Positions 7,164 to 15,835 of a DNA stretch of 52,748 bases are shown piece by piece; the stretch's first letter is position 1; each line of letters begins with the position of its first letter. The notes below the pieces were generated by a model, which saw only the letters and a list, made by a program, of their open reading frames with translations, made no database searches and was not told the DNA's origin. The position numbers were made by a program, and so were the translations under genes. Source of the DNA: SIG672 sp045605765 (GTDB lineage Bacteria; Bacillota; Clostridia; Oscillospirales; CAG-272); contig JAZUQQ010000045.1 of NCBI GenBank assembly GCA_045605765.1, positions 1 to 52,748 of the forward strand, in the 5' to 3' direction.

Positions 7164-8348
7164 ATGGAAATAAGGCGCGATTACTCTGATATGAAATTCA
7201 AAAATAACGGCAAGCTGAAGCTGCTTATTATTGTAGGAACAAGACCTGAAATAATCCGTCTTTCCGCGGTGATCTCGAAGTGCCGTAAATACTTTGACTG
7301 TATTCTCGCACACACGGGTCAGAACTACGATTATAACCTTAACGGCATATTTTTCAAAGATCTGAAGATCGCAGATCCCGAGGTCTATATGGACGCAGTG
7401 GGTGACGATCTCGGCGAAACGGTCGGGAATATTATAAACTGCTCGTACAAGCTTATGAACGAGATAAAGCCGGATGCTCTGCTCGTTCTCGGCGATACGA
7501 ACTCCTGCCTCTCGGCGATTGCAGCAAAGAGACTGCATATTCCGATATTCCATATGGAGGCGGGAAACCGCTCCAAGGACGAGTGTCTCCCGGAGGAAAC
7601 AAACAGACGTATTGTTGATATAATTTCGGATGTCAATATGGCGTACTCCGAGCACGCGAGAAAGTACCTGCACGAATGCGGGATTCCCAAGGAAAGAACA
7701 TACGTGACAGGCTCTCCGATGGCAGAGGTGCTCCGCGCAAATCTTGACGAAATAAATGCCAGCGATATTCTTGCAAGACTTGGACTCGAAAAGAAAAAAT
7801 ACATTTTGCTCTCGGCGCACAGGGAAGAGAATATTGATACCGAAAAGAACTTTTTATCCTTGTTTACGGCAATAAATAAGATCGCAGAGATCTATGATAT
7901 GCCGATACTATATTCTTGCCACCCGCGCAGTAAGAAGCGCCTTGAAGCGTCGGGATTTAAGCTTGACAGTCACGTGATAAGACACGAGCCGCTTGGATTC
8001 CACGACTATAATAACCTTCAAATGAACGCATTTGCGGTCATTTCGGATAGCGGAACGCTTCCCGAAGAATCGAGTTTCTTCACCTCGATAGGAAAGCCTT
8101 TCCCCGCAATTTGTATAAGGACCTCTACCGAGCGACCCGAGGCTCTTGATAAAGCCTGCTTTACGCTTGCCGGAATCGATGAAAAGAGCCTTGTGCAGGC
8201 GGTGTGTACTACTGTCGCTATGAATGAAAATTCCGATTTTGGACTTCCCGTGCCCGATTACATCGAGGAAAACGTTTCGACCAAGGTGGTAAAAATAATC
8301 CAAAGCTACACGAGCGTAGTTGATAAAATGGTTTGGAGAAAAAGTTAA
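7164..8348 (+). CDS. capG: CapG/FnlC-type UDP-N-acetyl-L-talosamine 2-epimerase
   Basis: A non-hydrolysing UDP-sugar 2-epimerase of the WecB superfamily, 394 residues, predicted to complete UDP-L-FucNAc by inverting C2. Visible motifs are IVGTRPEIIRLS (near residue 24), LAHTGQNYDYNLN, VLGDTNSCLSAI, HMEAGNRSKDECLPEETNRRIVD, SAHREENI, ISDSGTLPEES and TSTERPEALD. The 'ECLPEETNR' and 'HTGQNYDYNLN' signatures separate CapG/FnlC from ordinary WecB, of which a second copy is at 26072. ATG at 7164 follows GAAAGGATCGAAAG. A possible alternative Met lies at residue 10, so the first residues are uncertain. It is third in the CapE-CapF-CapG set. Confidence 0.88.
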   Translation: MEIRRDYSDMKFKNNGKLKLLIIVGTRPEIIRLSAVISKCRKYFDCILAHTGQNYDYNLNGIFFKDLKIADPEVYMDAVGDDLGETVGNIINCSYKLMNEIKPDALLVLGDTNSCLSAIAAKRLHIPIFHMEAGNRSKDECLPEETNRRIVDIISDVNMAYSEHARKYLHECGIPKERTYVTGSPMAEVLRANLDEINASDILARLGLEKKKYILLSAHREENIDTEKNFLSLFTAINKIAEIYDMPILYSCHPRSKKRLEASGFKLDSHVIRHEPLGFHDYNNLQMNAFAVISDSGTLPEESSFFTSIGKPFPAICIRTSTERPEALDKACFTLAGIDEKSLVQAVCTTVAMNENSDFGLPVPDYIEENVSTKVVKIIQSYTSVVDKMVWRKS

Positions 8349-8350
8349 GT

Positions 8351-10312
8351 ATGATAATGCTGAAAAACAAAGCACCGTTTAATGCTAAACGCTTTATTCG
8401 TCAGGTTGTGCTGGTTCTGCTCGATTCGCTTACTTTTGCTGTAGCTTCTTTCGTTTCTCTCGGTCTTAGGATCGAGTTCAGCGTAGAAGCTTTCTTACGG
8501 CACCCCGCTTTCGAAAGCGTACTTTTCCTTCTGCCTGCCACGGTGATAACCACGATAGTTATATTTGCAATATTCGGACTATATAACAGCCTTTGGGAAT
8601 ACGCGGGAGAAAGGGAAATACTCAGTATATTTATTGCAAGTTTTTTTGCAACTACCGTTCAGACGGTGATTCATTTTCTTACAGGAATGTTCGTCCCAAG
8701 AAGCTTTTTGCCGATAAATTTTATCGTGCTTTCGGTCGCGGTAATACTTATCAGATTTTCATACAGATTTCTTCGCAGAAAGTCGAGGCATTATAAAAAG
8801 ACCCGTGCGACTGCCAAGATCGCGAGGCGCAGAACTATGATAATCGGTGCCGGATCTGCGGGAGAAACGACTATTCGTGAGCTTCGCGATAGCAGCCACT
8901 CTCAAAGCGCGGTAGTGTGCTTTATAGACGACGACGAGCAGAAACAAGGTAAATATATCCACGGCGTGCCGATAGTTGGAGGAACTGCGGATATAGAAGA
9001 ATTTGCAAGACTTTACAAAGTAGATGAGATAATTTTTGCCATTCCCTCTGCCTCGGCAAAGGTTAAAAGCGATATACTCAAGGTGTGCAGTCAAACACCT
9101 TGCCGGTTGCGTACCCTGCCCGGAATTTATCAACTTGTAAACGGTGAGATAGATATAAAGAAAATACGCGATGTAAATATCGAGGATCTCCTTTTCAGGG
9201 AATCGATAAAGCTCGATTTTGTTGCAATGTCGAGCAACTATGAGGGAAAAACGGTGCTTGTAACTGGCGGTGGCGGATCTATCGGAAGCGAGCTTTGCCG
9301 TCAGATAGCAAGATGTAATCCAAAAAAACTGATCATCTTTGATATATACGAAAATAATGCTTATGAAATACAGCAGGAACTTAAACGAAACTTTAAGGGC
9401 GAACTTGACCTTTCGGTTGAGATAGGTACAGTTAGAGACAGAACACGTCTGGATGATGTTTTTTCAAGGTATAGACCCGATATCGTCTTCCATGCGGCAG
9501 CGCATAAGCACGTTCCGCTTATGGAAAACAGTCCGAGCGAAGCAATAAAAAACAACGTGTTTGGTACTTATAATATCGCTGATATGGCAGAAAAGTACGG
9601 AGTAGATAAATTTATACTTATTTCTACCGATAAAGCGGTAAATCCCACTAATATAATGGGAGCAACGAAACGTCTTTGTGAAATGATCGTGCAAAGCCGT
9701 TATGATAGCAATACCAGCTTTGTAGCGGTCAGATTTGGAAACGTTCTCGGATCAAACGGATCGGTAATCCCGCTTTTTAAAAAGCAAATAGAGGAGGGCG
9801 GTCCGGTTACGGTTACCGATAAAAGAATAATCCGTTATTTTATGACTATTCCGGAGGCCAGCCAGCTGGTTATGGAAGCGGGAGCAATGGCTAAAAAGGG
9901 TGAACTTTTTGTTCTGGATATGGGTAAGCCTGTCAGAATATACGATCTTGCTGTCAATATGATAAAGCTTTCGGGGCTTGAACCTGGTGTCGATATAGAT
10001 ATAAAAGAGATAGGACTACGTCCGGGTGAAAAGCTCTATGAGGAATTGCTCATAAAGACCGAAGAACTTGATAAAACTGTAAACGATATGATCTTTATAG
10101 AGAAAGATAAATCGCTTTCACGAGATGAGGTCGAAGCTAAACTGGATATTCTCAGAAATGCGCTTAATGAATATGCTAGCTTGCTTGATAAAAAAATTAT
10201 CAAGGATGCGGTTGCGCAAACCGTACCCACATTCCGAGAACCGGATGAAATAAACGAGAAATCTGCAAGTTCAAAAGAGATGAAGATGATTTTTGAAAAA
10301 AGTGAGAAATGA
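8351..10312 (+). CDS. membrane-bound UDP-GlcNAc 4,6-dehydratase, PglF/WbpM/CapD type
   Basis: A large nucleoside-sugar dehydratase of about 653 residues. The N-terminal 140 residues contain four membrane helices. Residues about 150-260 form a Rossmann-like domain (TMIIGAGSAGETTIREL). Residues about 280-600 are the catalytic SDR with VTGGGGSIGSELCRQI, FDIYENNAYEIQQEL, AAAHKHVPLME, STDKAVNPTNIMGATKR and RFGNVLGSNGSVIPLF. The reaction gives UDP-4-keto-6-deoxy-GlcNAc, feeding 4-amino sugars such as bacillosamine or QuiNAc4N. ATG at 8351 is preferred, with GGAG at 8335-8338; a TTG at 8333 overlapping capG is in frame. With capE, the locus has two different UDP-GlcNAc dehydratases. Homologues sometimes pair with BY-kinases, one of which follows. 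Confidence 0.9.
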   Translation: MIMLKNKAPFNAKRFIRQVVLVLLDSLTFAVASFVSLGLRIEFSVEAFLRHPAFESVLFLLPATVITTIVIFAIFGLYNSLWEYAGEREILSIFIASFFATTVQTVIHFLTGMFVPRSFLPINFIVLSVAVILIRFSYRFLRRKSRHYKKTRATAKIARRRTMIIGAGSAGETTIRELRDSSHSQSAVVCFIDDDEQKQGKYIHGVPIVGGTADIEEFARLYKVDEIIFAIPSASAKVKSDILKVCSQTPCRLRTLPGIYQLVNGEIDIKKIRDVNIEDLLFRESIKLDFVAMSSNYEGKTVLVTGGGGSIGSELCRQIARCNPKKLIIFDIYENNAYEIQQELKRNFKGELDLSVEIGTVRDRTRLDDVFSRYRPDIVFHAAAHKHVPLMENSPSEAIKNNVFGTYNIADMAEKYGVDKFILISTDKAVNPTNIMGATKRLCEMIVQSRYDSNTSFVAVRFGNVLGSNGSVIPLFKKQIEEGGPVTVTDKRIIRYFMTIPEASQLVMEAGAMAKKGELFVLDMGKPVRIYDLAVNMIKLSGLEPGVDIDIKEIGLRPGEKLYEELLIKTEELDKTVNDMIFIEKDKSLSRDEVEAKLDILRNALNEYASLLDKKIIKDAVAQTVPTFREPDEINEKSASSKEMKMIFEKSEK

Positions 10313-10326
10313 CGTTTAATATAGAA

Positions 10327-10373
10327 AAAAGAGCCATTATTCTTTAAAAAAAATGCATTAATGGCTCTTTTGT
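10327..10373 (+). terminator. intrinsic terminator closing the first capsule block
   Basis: AAAAGAGCCATTA (10327-10339) pairs perfectly with TAATGGCTCTTTT (10359-10371), with an A-rich loop and a terminal T-run. It lies 14 nt after the dehydratase stop, so the kinase block downstream depends on its own promoter. Confidence 0.85.
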
Positions 10374-10385
10374 ATTGATTTCCTG

Positions 10386-10414
10386 TTGATTTTTCAAAAT
10401 AGATGTGATATAAT
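10386..10414 (+). promoter_or_regulatory. promoter of the kinase/phosphatase/LCP block
   Basis: TTGATT at 10386-10391 and TATAAT at 10409-10414, 17-nt spacer. The predicted transcript starts near 10421, about 50 nt ahead of the ATG at 10474, which has CGAGGAAATG upstream. Confidence 0.8.
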
Positions 10415-10473
10415 TAGACTGATAATTTGGGCAAGTATGGTCTTGCCTGCGATTTTTACGAGGAAATGAAAAA

Positions 10474-12015
10474 ATGGACAAAAAAGTAGATAAAAATATT
10501 AGTAAAAAACATAGTAATGCAGTTGCTAATGCAAGAGAGATAGATTTCCTTTGTCTGTGGAATGCAATTTGGAAAAAGTTTTGGGTAATTGCGCTTATGG
10601 CGGTGCTCGGCGCAGTAATATCGCTGTTTGTTACCGTTCTTTTTATACCGCCCAAATATAACGCATCCGCCAAATTCTATGTAAATAATAATGCTGTTTC
10701 GATAGCTGATACTGCACTGAGTATTTCACAGGGTGATATTTCGGCTTCCGAAAGTCTTGTTGATACTTATATAGTTATTCTAAATTCAAGAAATTTTCTC
10801 CAAACGGTTAAAGATCATGCGGAAGTTGACTACACTACCGATCAACTTAGAAATATGATATCTGCCGCTGCTATAAATGATACGGCAGTATTTGAAGTTG
10901 TGGTTACCGGTTCTGATCCTGATGAAACTCATAAGATCGCGTATTCTATCAAGCACATTCTGCCTTCACGTATTGATGCCATTATTAAGGGCGCAAAATC
11001 AGTAGTCGTCGATGATCCGATAGCTCCCACCGCCCCGTCTTCGCCGAATAAAATCACGAATACGATGGTGGGCTTCCTTGTAGGAGTAGTGCTTTCAGTC
11101 GGAATTATAATTCTCGTTGAACTCTTTGATAACACAATACGAGGTGAAGAGGATATTGTCGAAACCTGCGATTATCCGATACTTGCGGCAGTTCCCGATA
11201 TGTCGAGCACGTTGAAGAACAAGAGCGGATATTACGTTAAGACTGCTACCGCGGCGAAAAACGGCGGTGTGGTGCTTGGCGATGGTATAAGCTTCTCGGC
11301 AACCGAAGCATATAAGCTTCTCCGTACCAAGATTCAGTTCTCGTTCGCAGATGACAAGGCTTGCCATATCATCGGAATTTCTAGTGCGCTTCTCGGAGAA
11401 GGAAAGAGCCTTACGTCTGTAAACCTTTCGTTCTCGCTTGCACAGCTTGGAAAACGAGTTCTCCTTATTGACTGTGATATGCGCCGTCCCTCACTTGCAA
11501 GTAAACTTAAAATCAAGAAGGTTCCCGGACTTTCCAATTATCTCGCAGAGAAAACTCCGATGGGAGAAATAATCCAGTCCTCCGGAAAAAGATTATCTGA
11601 CTCTGAATTTGATGTTATTACAGCGGGACATAATCCGCCTAACCCTGTAGAGCTTCTTGATTCTACCAAAATGGAAGAGATGCTCACAGAGCTTCGTAAA
11701 AATTACGACTATATTATTCTTGACCTTACTCCAGTTGAGGAGGTAAGTGACGCACTGGTTGCTGCGAAGCTTGTTGACGGTATGATGCTTGTTGTAAGTC
11801 AGGATTACTGCAACAGAAGTGCTTTTGTAGATGCGGTAAATCAATTTGATTTCGTAGATTCACGTGTTCTTGGAATAGTTATGAACCGTGTTACTGAAAG
11901 AACCCATAAATATGGAAAATACGGATACAAGAAGGGTTACTATGAGGGGTATTACGGATATTCAAAAAGTTCAGTAAGCAAAAACGCGTCTGACAACACG
12001 GGATCCGATAAGTAA
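10474..12015 (+). CDS. fused Wzz-type chain-length protein and BY-type tyrosine kinase (Wzc/CpsCD-like)
   Basis: A 513-residue inner-membrane protein controlling polysaccharide polymerisation and export. Membrane helices are at about residues 34-58 and 196-216, flanking an outside Wzz domain with the Pro-rich DPIAPTAPSSPNK segment before TM2. The cytoplasmic kinase has EAYKLLRTKIQFS (about 278-290), Walker A SALLGEGKS (304-312), Walker A' VLLIDCDMRRP (329-339) and Walker B YDYIILDLTP (near 403). The C-terminal tail has a tyrosine cluster of eight Tyr (KYGKYGYKKGYYEGYYGY) that is the expected autophosphorylation site. Firmicutes usually split this into CpsC and CpsD; here it is one chain, as in Proteobacterial Wzc. 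Its predicted phosphatase follows 2 nt later. Confidence 0.9.
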   Translation: MDKKVDKNISKKHSNAVANAREIDFLCLWNAIWKKFWVIALMAVLGAVISLFVTVLFIPPKYNASAKFYVNNNAVSIADTALSISQGDISASESLVDTYIVILNSRNFLQTVKDHAEVDYTTDQLRNMISAAAINDTAVFEVVVTGSDPDETHKIAYSIKHILPSRIDAIIKGAKSVVVDDPIAPTAPSSPNKITNTMVGFLVGVVLSVGIIILVELFDNTIRGEEDIVETCDYPILAAVPDMSSTLKNKSGYYVKTATAAKNGGVVLGDGISFSATEAYKLLRTKIQFSFADDKACHIIGISSALLGEGKSLTSVNLSFSLAQLGKRVLLIDCDMRRPSLASKLKIKKVPGLSNYLAEKTPMGEIIQSSGKRLSDSEFDVITAGHNPPNPVELLDSTKMEEMLTELRKNYDYIILDLTPVEEVSDALVAAKLVDGMMLVVSQDYCNRSAFVDAVNQFDFVDSRVLGIVMNRVTERTHKYGKYGYKKGYYEGYYGYSKSSVSKNASDNTGSDK

Positions 12016-12017
12016 TT

Positions 12018-12731
12018 ATGGGAGTGCTCGTTGATTTTCACACACACATACTTCCACGTATGGATGATGGCAGTGACTCTGTAAGCAGATCGCTTGAAAT
12101 GCTTACACTTGAAAAAAAACAGGGAATAGATACGGTTGTTTTGACTCCTCATTTTTATCCCGATAACGAGCATCCCGAACGCTTTCTTGAAAGACGCGCA
12201 CACTCTAAAGAGCTTCTTTTTGACGCCTTACACGATAAGTCGAATCTTCCTGAGCTTCTGCTTGGTGCAGAGGTGCGATACTTTGAGGGAATAAGTGACT
12301 GCGAATACCTGTCTCAGCTTGCAATAGAAAATACAGATCACGTGTTGATTGAAATGCCTATGATGAGATGGTCGGATCGTATGCTTGACGAGCTTTGCGA
12401 TGTCAGTCAAAAGCAGGGTCTTACACCGATAATAGCTCATATTGACAGATACGTAGATCCAGTAAGATCTTGCATCGGCGTTGAGGAGCTTTTTGAAATG
12501 CCTATTCTTATACAGGCAAGCGCGGATTTCTATATAAGGCGTTCTACGAGGAGAAGGGCTCTTAAAATGCTTGAACGCGGAGCTATTCATCTTTTGGGAT
12601 CTGACGCTCATAATATGAGTAGTAGGTACCCGAATCTCGGAGAAGCACTGTCCCTGATAAAACGTACGCTTGGCGATGAAGCTGTTGCCTATATAAACTC
12701 TTTTGAAGATGCCGTGCTGCGCGGTGAATAA
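12018..12731 (+). CDS. cpsB: CpsB/YwqE-type PHP-domain tyrosine-protein phosphatase
   Basis: A 237-residue cytoplasmic metal-dependent phosphatase expected to dephosphorylate the tyrosine tail of the preceding kinase. The PHP metal-binding motifs are visible: DFHTHILPRMDDGS (residues 6-19), VLTPHFYP (about 41-48), HIDRY (about 142) and GSDAHNMSSRYPNL (about 195-208). Length matches the family (about 240-255). The ATG lies 2 nt after the kinase stop, so the two are translated from one transcript. It is followed by a 55-nt gap with only weak promoter resemblance (TTGTTT-N15-TATAGA at 12743-12769). Confidence 0.9.
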   Translation: MGVLVDFHTHILPRMDDGSDSVSRSLEMLTLEKKQGIDTVVLTPHFYPDNEHPERFLERRAHSKELLFDALHDKSNLPELLLGAEVRYFEGISDCEYLSQLAIENTDHVLIEMPMMRWSDRMLDELCDVSQKQGLTPIIAHIDRYVDPVRSCIGVEELFEMPILIQASADFYIRRSTRRRALKMLERGAIHLLGSDAHNMSSRYPNLGEALSLIKRTLGDEAVAYINSFEDAVLRGE

Positions 12732-12786
12732 CGCTTTTAAACTTGTTTTGTATTGTTTGCTAGTATAGATTGAAGGAGATTTTGTT

Positions 12787-13545
12787 ATGAAAAAAATACT
12801 TTCTTTTCTTATGGTTCTCGTTTTGATCGCAATTCCAATATCGGTATGTGCCGATAATTTTGTTCCGAGTATTTCATATAAGCCCGCGCCCGAAATAGTT
12901 CCCGTCGATCCCGCAACAGGGCTTGTTGGGACGGTCGAGGGCAATGTGGGAACTGCAGAGCATGATTACAAGGTGTATCACGGCTGTATAGTAGTTACTC
13001 CTGTTTCCGAAGCAGGAACATCTACCGAAATTCCCGACGATTCCGCAAGACTGCTTCTTCGTGTTTATGATGAGCTTCTTGCGCAAGATACCAAGCTCTC
13101 GGAACTCAGTGACGAACTCAATCAGCTTGTTACGGCAAAGCTTGGGAACGGAAAGGATGCAGATGATCTCGTAGTGAAGGATCTCTTTGATGTTACGGTT
13201 ATTTGCGAGGAGCTTACGGCTTCTCTTGCACCCATAGGCAACACGCTCGATCTGACTTTTGATGTTGGAGTCGATTCCGACGAGGAGGTCTTCATTATGA
13301 CTTATAAGAATAATAAGTGGAGCCCTATTGAAAGTGTTGTTAATAACGGAGATGGAACGGTTACAGGTACTTTTGAATCCTTCTGTCCGGTGGCATTCTT
13401 CGTTGAAGGGGTAGGATATTCCGATTCTCCCGAAACAGGAGTGTTTGATATTACTTTTTTGTGGGCAATAGTAGCGGCACTTTCTGCAATACTCATAGTA
13501 GTGGTTGTCGTAAGTAATCGCCGCGCCTCTAAGAAGACCAAATAA
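12787..13545 (+). CDS. secreted protein with SPETG sorting-like C-terminus
   Basis: I do not recognise the body of this 252-residue protein. Residues 1-22 form a signal peptide (MKKILSFLMVLVLIAIPISVCA). Residues about 23-205 are outside, with an acidic, likely alpha/beta segment and SFCPVAFFVEGVGY near 200, a phrase often seen at the end of surface-protein domains in Clostridia. The tail is SPETG (about 214-218), then a membrane helix (FLWAIVAALSAILIVVVVV) and RRASKKTK. This is the layout of a sortase substrate; SPxTG resembles the (S/P)PxTG signal reported for class B sortase of Clostridioides difficile. No sortase gene is in the window. It sits between cpsB and the LCP gene, with GAAGGAG at 12772-12778, so a role in capsule assembly or anchoring is plausible but unproven. 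Confidence 0.7.
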   Translation: MKKILSFLMVLVLIAIPISVCADNFVPSISYKPAPEIVPVDPATGLVGTVEGNVGTAEHDYKVYHGCIVVTPVSEAGTSTEIPDDSARLLLRVYDELLAQDTKLSELSDELNQLVTAKLGNGKDADDLVVKDLFDVTVICEELTASLAPIGNTLDLTFDVGVDSDEEVFIMTYKNNKWSPIESVVNNGDGTVTGTFESFCPVAFFVEGVGYSDSPETGVFDITFLWAIVAALSAILIVVVVVSNRRASKKTK

Positions 13546-13570
13546 CAAAAGCCTTACAGGAGATTTAAGT

Positions 13571-14536
13571 ATGCCAAGAAAGAGAACGGTAATCTCGGGC
13601 ATTATTATCCTGCTTTTGCTCGCGATTATGATATTTAGCATAACGCAAATGCTCAACACCAAGTATCCGTCAGGTGAGGAAGACGGCGAGTCTAAAACGA
13701 TAATAAGGAACGGAATAAAATATTTTCCTAAGCAGGATATAGACGTAATTCTGTTTATGGGTATAGACAAAAACGGACCTGTGCAAGATAGTGGCTCCTA
13801 CAACAACGACGGTGAAGCTGATATGGTCTCGCTTTTGTTATTCAATGAGAGCGATAAAACGTATAGTGTGCTCGTCCTTAACCGAGATACGATTCTACAA
13901 ATGCCTACTCTCGGAATTGGCGGCAAATATGCGGGTAAGACGACAGCTCAGCTTGCGCTTTCGCATACTTACGGAAGTGGACTGGCAGATAGCTGTGAAA
14001 ACACTAAAAAAACTGTTTCTGATTTTCTTTACGGGCTTGAAATAGATTATTACGTGTCGTTGAATATGGACGCAGTTGAAATTATTAACGATGCTGTCGG
14101 AGGAGTAGAGGTCAACGTAATAGACGATTTTCCCCAAGAAACAGGCATACAAAAAGGCAAGTTTAGACTTGAAGGCAAACAGGCCCTTGAATTTGTTCGT
14201 GCTCGTAAGGATGTTGGGGATCAGTTCAATACTTCAAGAATGGAACGTCATAAGGAATATATGAAGGGCTTTATGGACGCTCTGAACGCAAAGCTTGATT
14301 CGGGTGAAAGCTTTATTCTGGATACATATAACGAGGTTTCTGGCTATATGGTTACAGACTGCTCGATAGATATTTTTTATACACTTGCAAGTCAATACTC
14401 GGATTATCAATTTAAAGAGATAATTTCTCCCGAGGGAGAAAATTTAGTTAGTACGAAATACATGGAATTCCATATAGATGAGAAAAAGTTGGACGACCTG
14501 ATTATTAGACTTTTCTACGATGAGAAAGAATTTTGA
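13571..14536 (+). CDS. LytR-CpsA-Psr (LCP) family glycopolymer ligase
   Basis: A 321-residue protein with an N-terminal membrane anchor (residues about 9-27) and an extracellular LCP domain. Motifs are IDVILFMGIDKNGP (about 58-71), DGEADMVSLLLFNE, SVLVLNRDTILQMP (with the Arg-Asp that binds polyprenyl-phosphate and metal in the family), DYYVSLNMDAVEIINDAVGGVEV, and LEGKQALEFVRARKD with the conserved Arg pair. LCP proteins move completed polymer from undecaprenyl-phosphate to peptidoglycan. ATG follows AGGAGATTTAAGT. It is last in its block and is followed by a strong terminator. Confidence 0.9.
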   Translation: MPRKRTVISGIIILLLLAIMIFSITQMLNTKYPSGEEDGESKTIIRNGIKYFPKQDIDVILFMGIDKNGPVQDSGSYNNDGEADMVSLLLFNESDKTYSVLVLNRDTILQMPTLGIGGKYAGKTTAQLALSHTYGSGLADSCENTKKTVSDFLYGLEIDYYVSLNMDAVEIINDAVGGVEVNVIDDFPQETGIQKGKFRLEGKQALEFVRARKDVGDQFNTSRMERHKEYMKGFMDALNAKLDSGESFILDTYNEVSGYMVTDCSIDIFYTLASQYSDYQFKEIISPEGENLVSTKYMEFHIDEKKLDDLIIRLFYDEKEF

Positions 14537-14540
14537 GCGG

Positions 14541-14584
14541 AGTGGGGCGCGAATTGAAAACTTTTCGCGCCTTCACTGTTTTTA
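14541..14584 (+). terminator. intrinsic terminator after the LCP gene
   Basis: GGCGCGAA (14546-14553) pairs with TTCGCGCC (14564-14571), extended by AGTG/CACT at the base, then GTTTTTA. It begins 5 nt after the stop. No convincing promoter is visible in the 40 nt that remain before the next gene, so the third capsule block may rely on read-through or a non-consensus promoter. Confidence 0.75.
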
Positions 14585-14625
14585 GAAATATATTAACAAC
14601 TGAAAGGCAAGTTGAGGATTAAAAT

Positions 14626-15813
14626 ATGAACGTTAGACCTTTCGAAAAAAAGATATGGCTCTCCTCGCCCACAATGCACGAGGAAGAACGGATGTTTGTA
14701 AAAGAAGCGTTTGACACGAACTGGGTTTCGACAGTCGGCAAGAATATAAACGAGCTTGAAGCGGGAATTGCAAATAAGCTCGGTTGCAGATATTCTGTCG
14801 CTCTCGCTTCGGGAACGTCTGCAATTCACCTTGCATTAAAGCTCTCGGGTGTAAAGCAAGGCGATAAGGTGTTTTGTACAGACACAACCTTTGCGGCAAC
14901 AGTAAACCCGGTGTGCTATGAAAAAGGTGAGCCTGTTTTTATTGATATGGAAAGAGAAACTTGGAATATGGATCCCGCTTCTCTTGAAAAAGCGTTCGAA
15001 CTCTATCCCGAAACGAAGGTCGTGGTTGTCGTAAACCTTTACGGAGTTCCTGCAAAGCTTGATGAAATAAGGGCTATATGCGATAAAAACGGTGCGGTTC
15101 TTATTGAAGACGCGGCAGAATCTCTCGGCGCTATGTATAAGGGTGTTCCAACCGGAACTTTTGGTAAATATAATGCAATCAGCTTTAATGGTAATAAGAT
15201 CATTACAACGAGCGGTGGCGGAATGCTTCTTACAGACGATAAGAATGCCGCAGATACGGCAAGAAAATGGTCGACGCAGAGCAGAGAAAACGCTCCGTGG
15301 TATCAGCACAAGGAACTCGGATATAACTACCGAATGAGCAATATACTTGCGGGAATAGGACGCGGTCAGCTTATTCACCTCGAAGAGCATATCGCGCAGA
15401 AAAAAGCGATCTATATGCGATACAAGGAAGGCTTTAAGGATCTGCCTGTTACAATGAATCCCTACATAGAGGACATAATGGAGCCGAATTTCTGGCTTTC
15501 GTGTTTGCTTATAAACAAGGATGCTATGTGCGCTCAGACAAGAACCGACAGCAAGGCAACCTACATAAAAGAAAGCGGAAAAAGCTGTCCTACCGAGATA
15601 CTTGAAACGCTTGCAAGGTATAATGCAGAGGGTCGTCCTATATGGAAGCCTATGCATATGCAGGAGATTTTTAGGGGCAGTAAGTTCGTTTCTGCCGAAG
15701 GCGACGTCGGAGCGGATATTTTTGATCGCGGACTGTGTCTCCCAAGCGATATCAAGATGACTACCGAGCAACAGGAAGTTATTATAGAAATAATAAAAAA
15801 TTGTTTTAAATAA
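14626..15813 (+). CDS. PLP-dependent 4-keto-sugar aminotransferase, DegT/DnrJ/EryC1 (PglE-like)
   Basis: A 395-residue cytoplasmic sugar aminotransferase. The PLP-binding lysine is K191 in SFNGNKIITTSGGGM. Other family marks are ALASGTSAIHLALKLSGV (about 59-76), TDTTFAATVNPV, VVVNLYGVPAKLDEI (about 134-148), DAAESLGA (about 162) and the C-terminal RPIWKPMHMQEIF. Start region LSSPTMHEEERMFVKEAFDTNWV is typical of PglE/LegC/PseC-like members. It would aminate the 4-keto product of the PglF-like dehydratase to give a UDP-4-amino-6-deoxy sugar. The PglC-like transferase follows 22 nt later. No PglD-type N-acetyltransferase is nearby, which leaves the acyl group on the 4-amine open. Confidence 0.88.
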   Translation: MNVRPFEKKIWLSSPTMHEEERMFVKEAFDTNWVSTVGKNINELEAGIANKLGCRYSVALASGTSAIHLALKLSGVKQGDKVFCTDTTFAATVNPVCYEKGEPVFIDMERETWNMDPASLEKAFELYPETKVVVVVNLYGVPAKLDEIRAICDKNGAVLIEDAAESLGAMYKGVPTGTFGKYNAISFNGNKIITTSGGGMLLTDDKNAADTARKWSTQSRENAPWYQHKELGYNYRMSNILAGIGRGQLIHLEEHIAQKKAIYMRYKEGFKDLPVTMNPYIEDIMEPNFWLSCLLINKDAMCAQTRTDSKATYIKESGKSCPTEILETLARYNAEGRPIWKPMHMQEIFRGSKFVSAEGDVGADIFDRGLCLPSDIKMTTEQQEVIIEIIKNCFK

Positions 15814-15835
15814 TTTTATTAGGGGTTTTACATAT

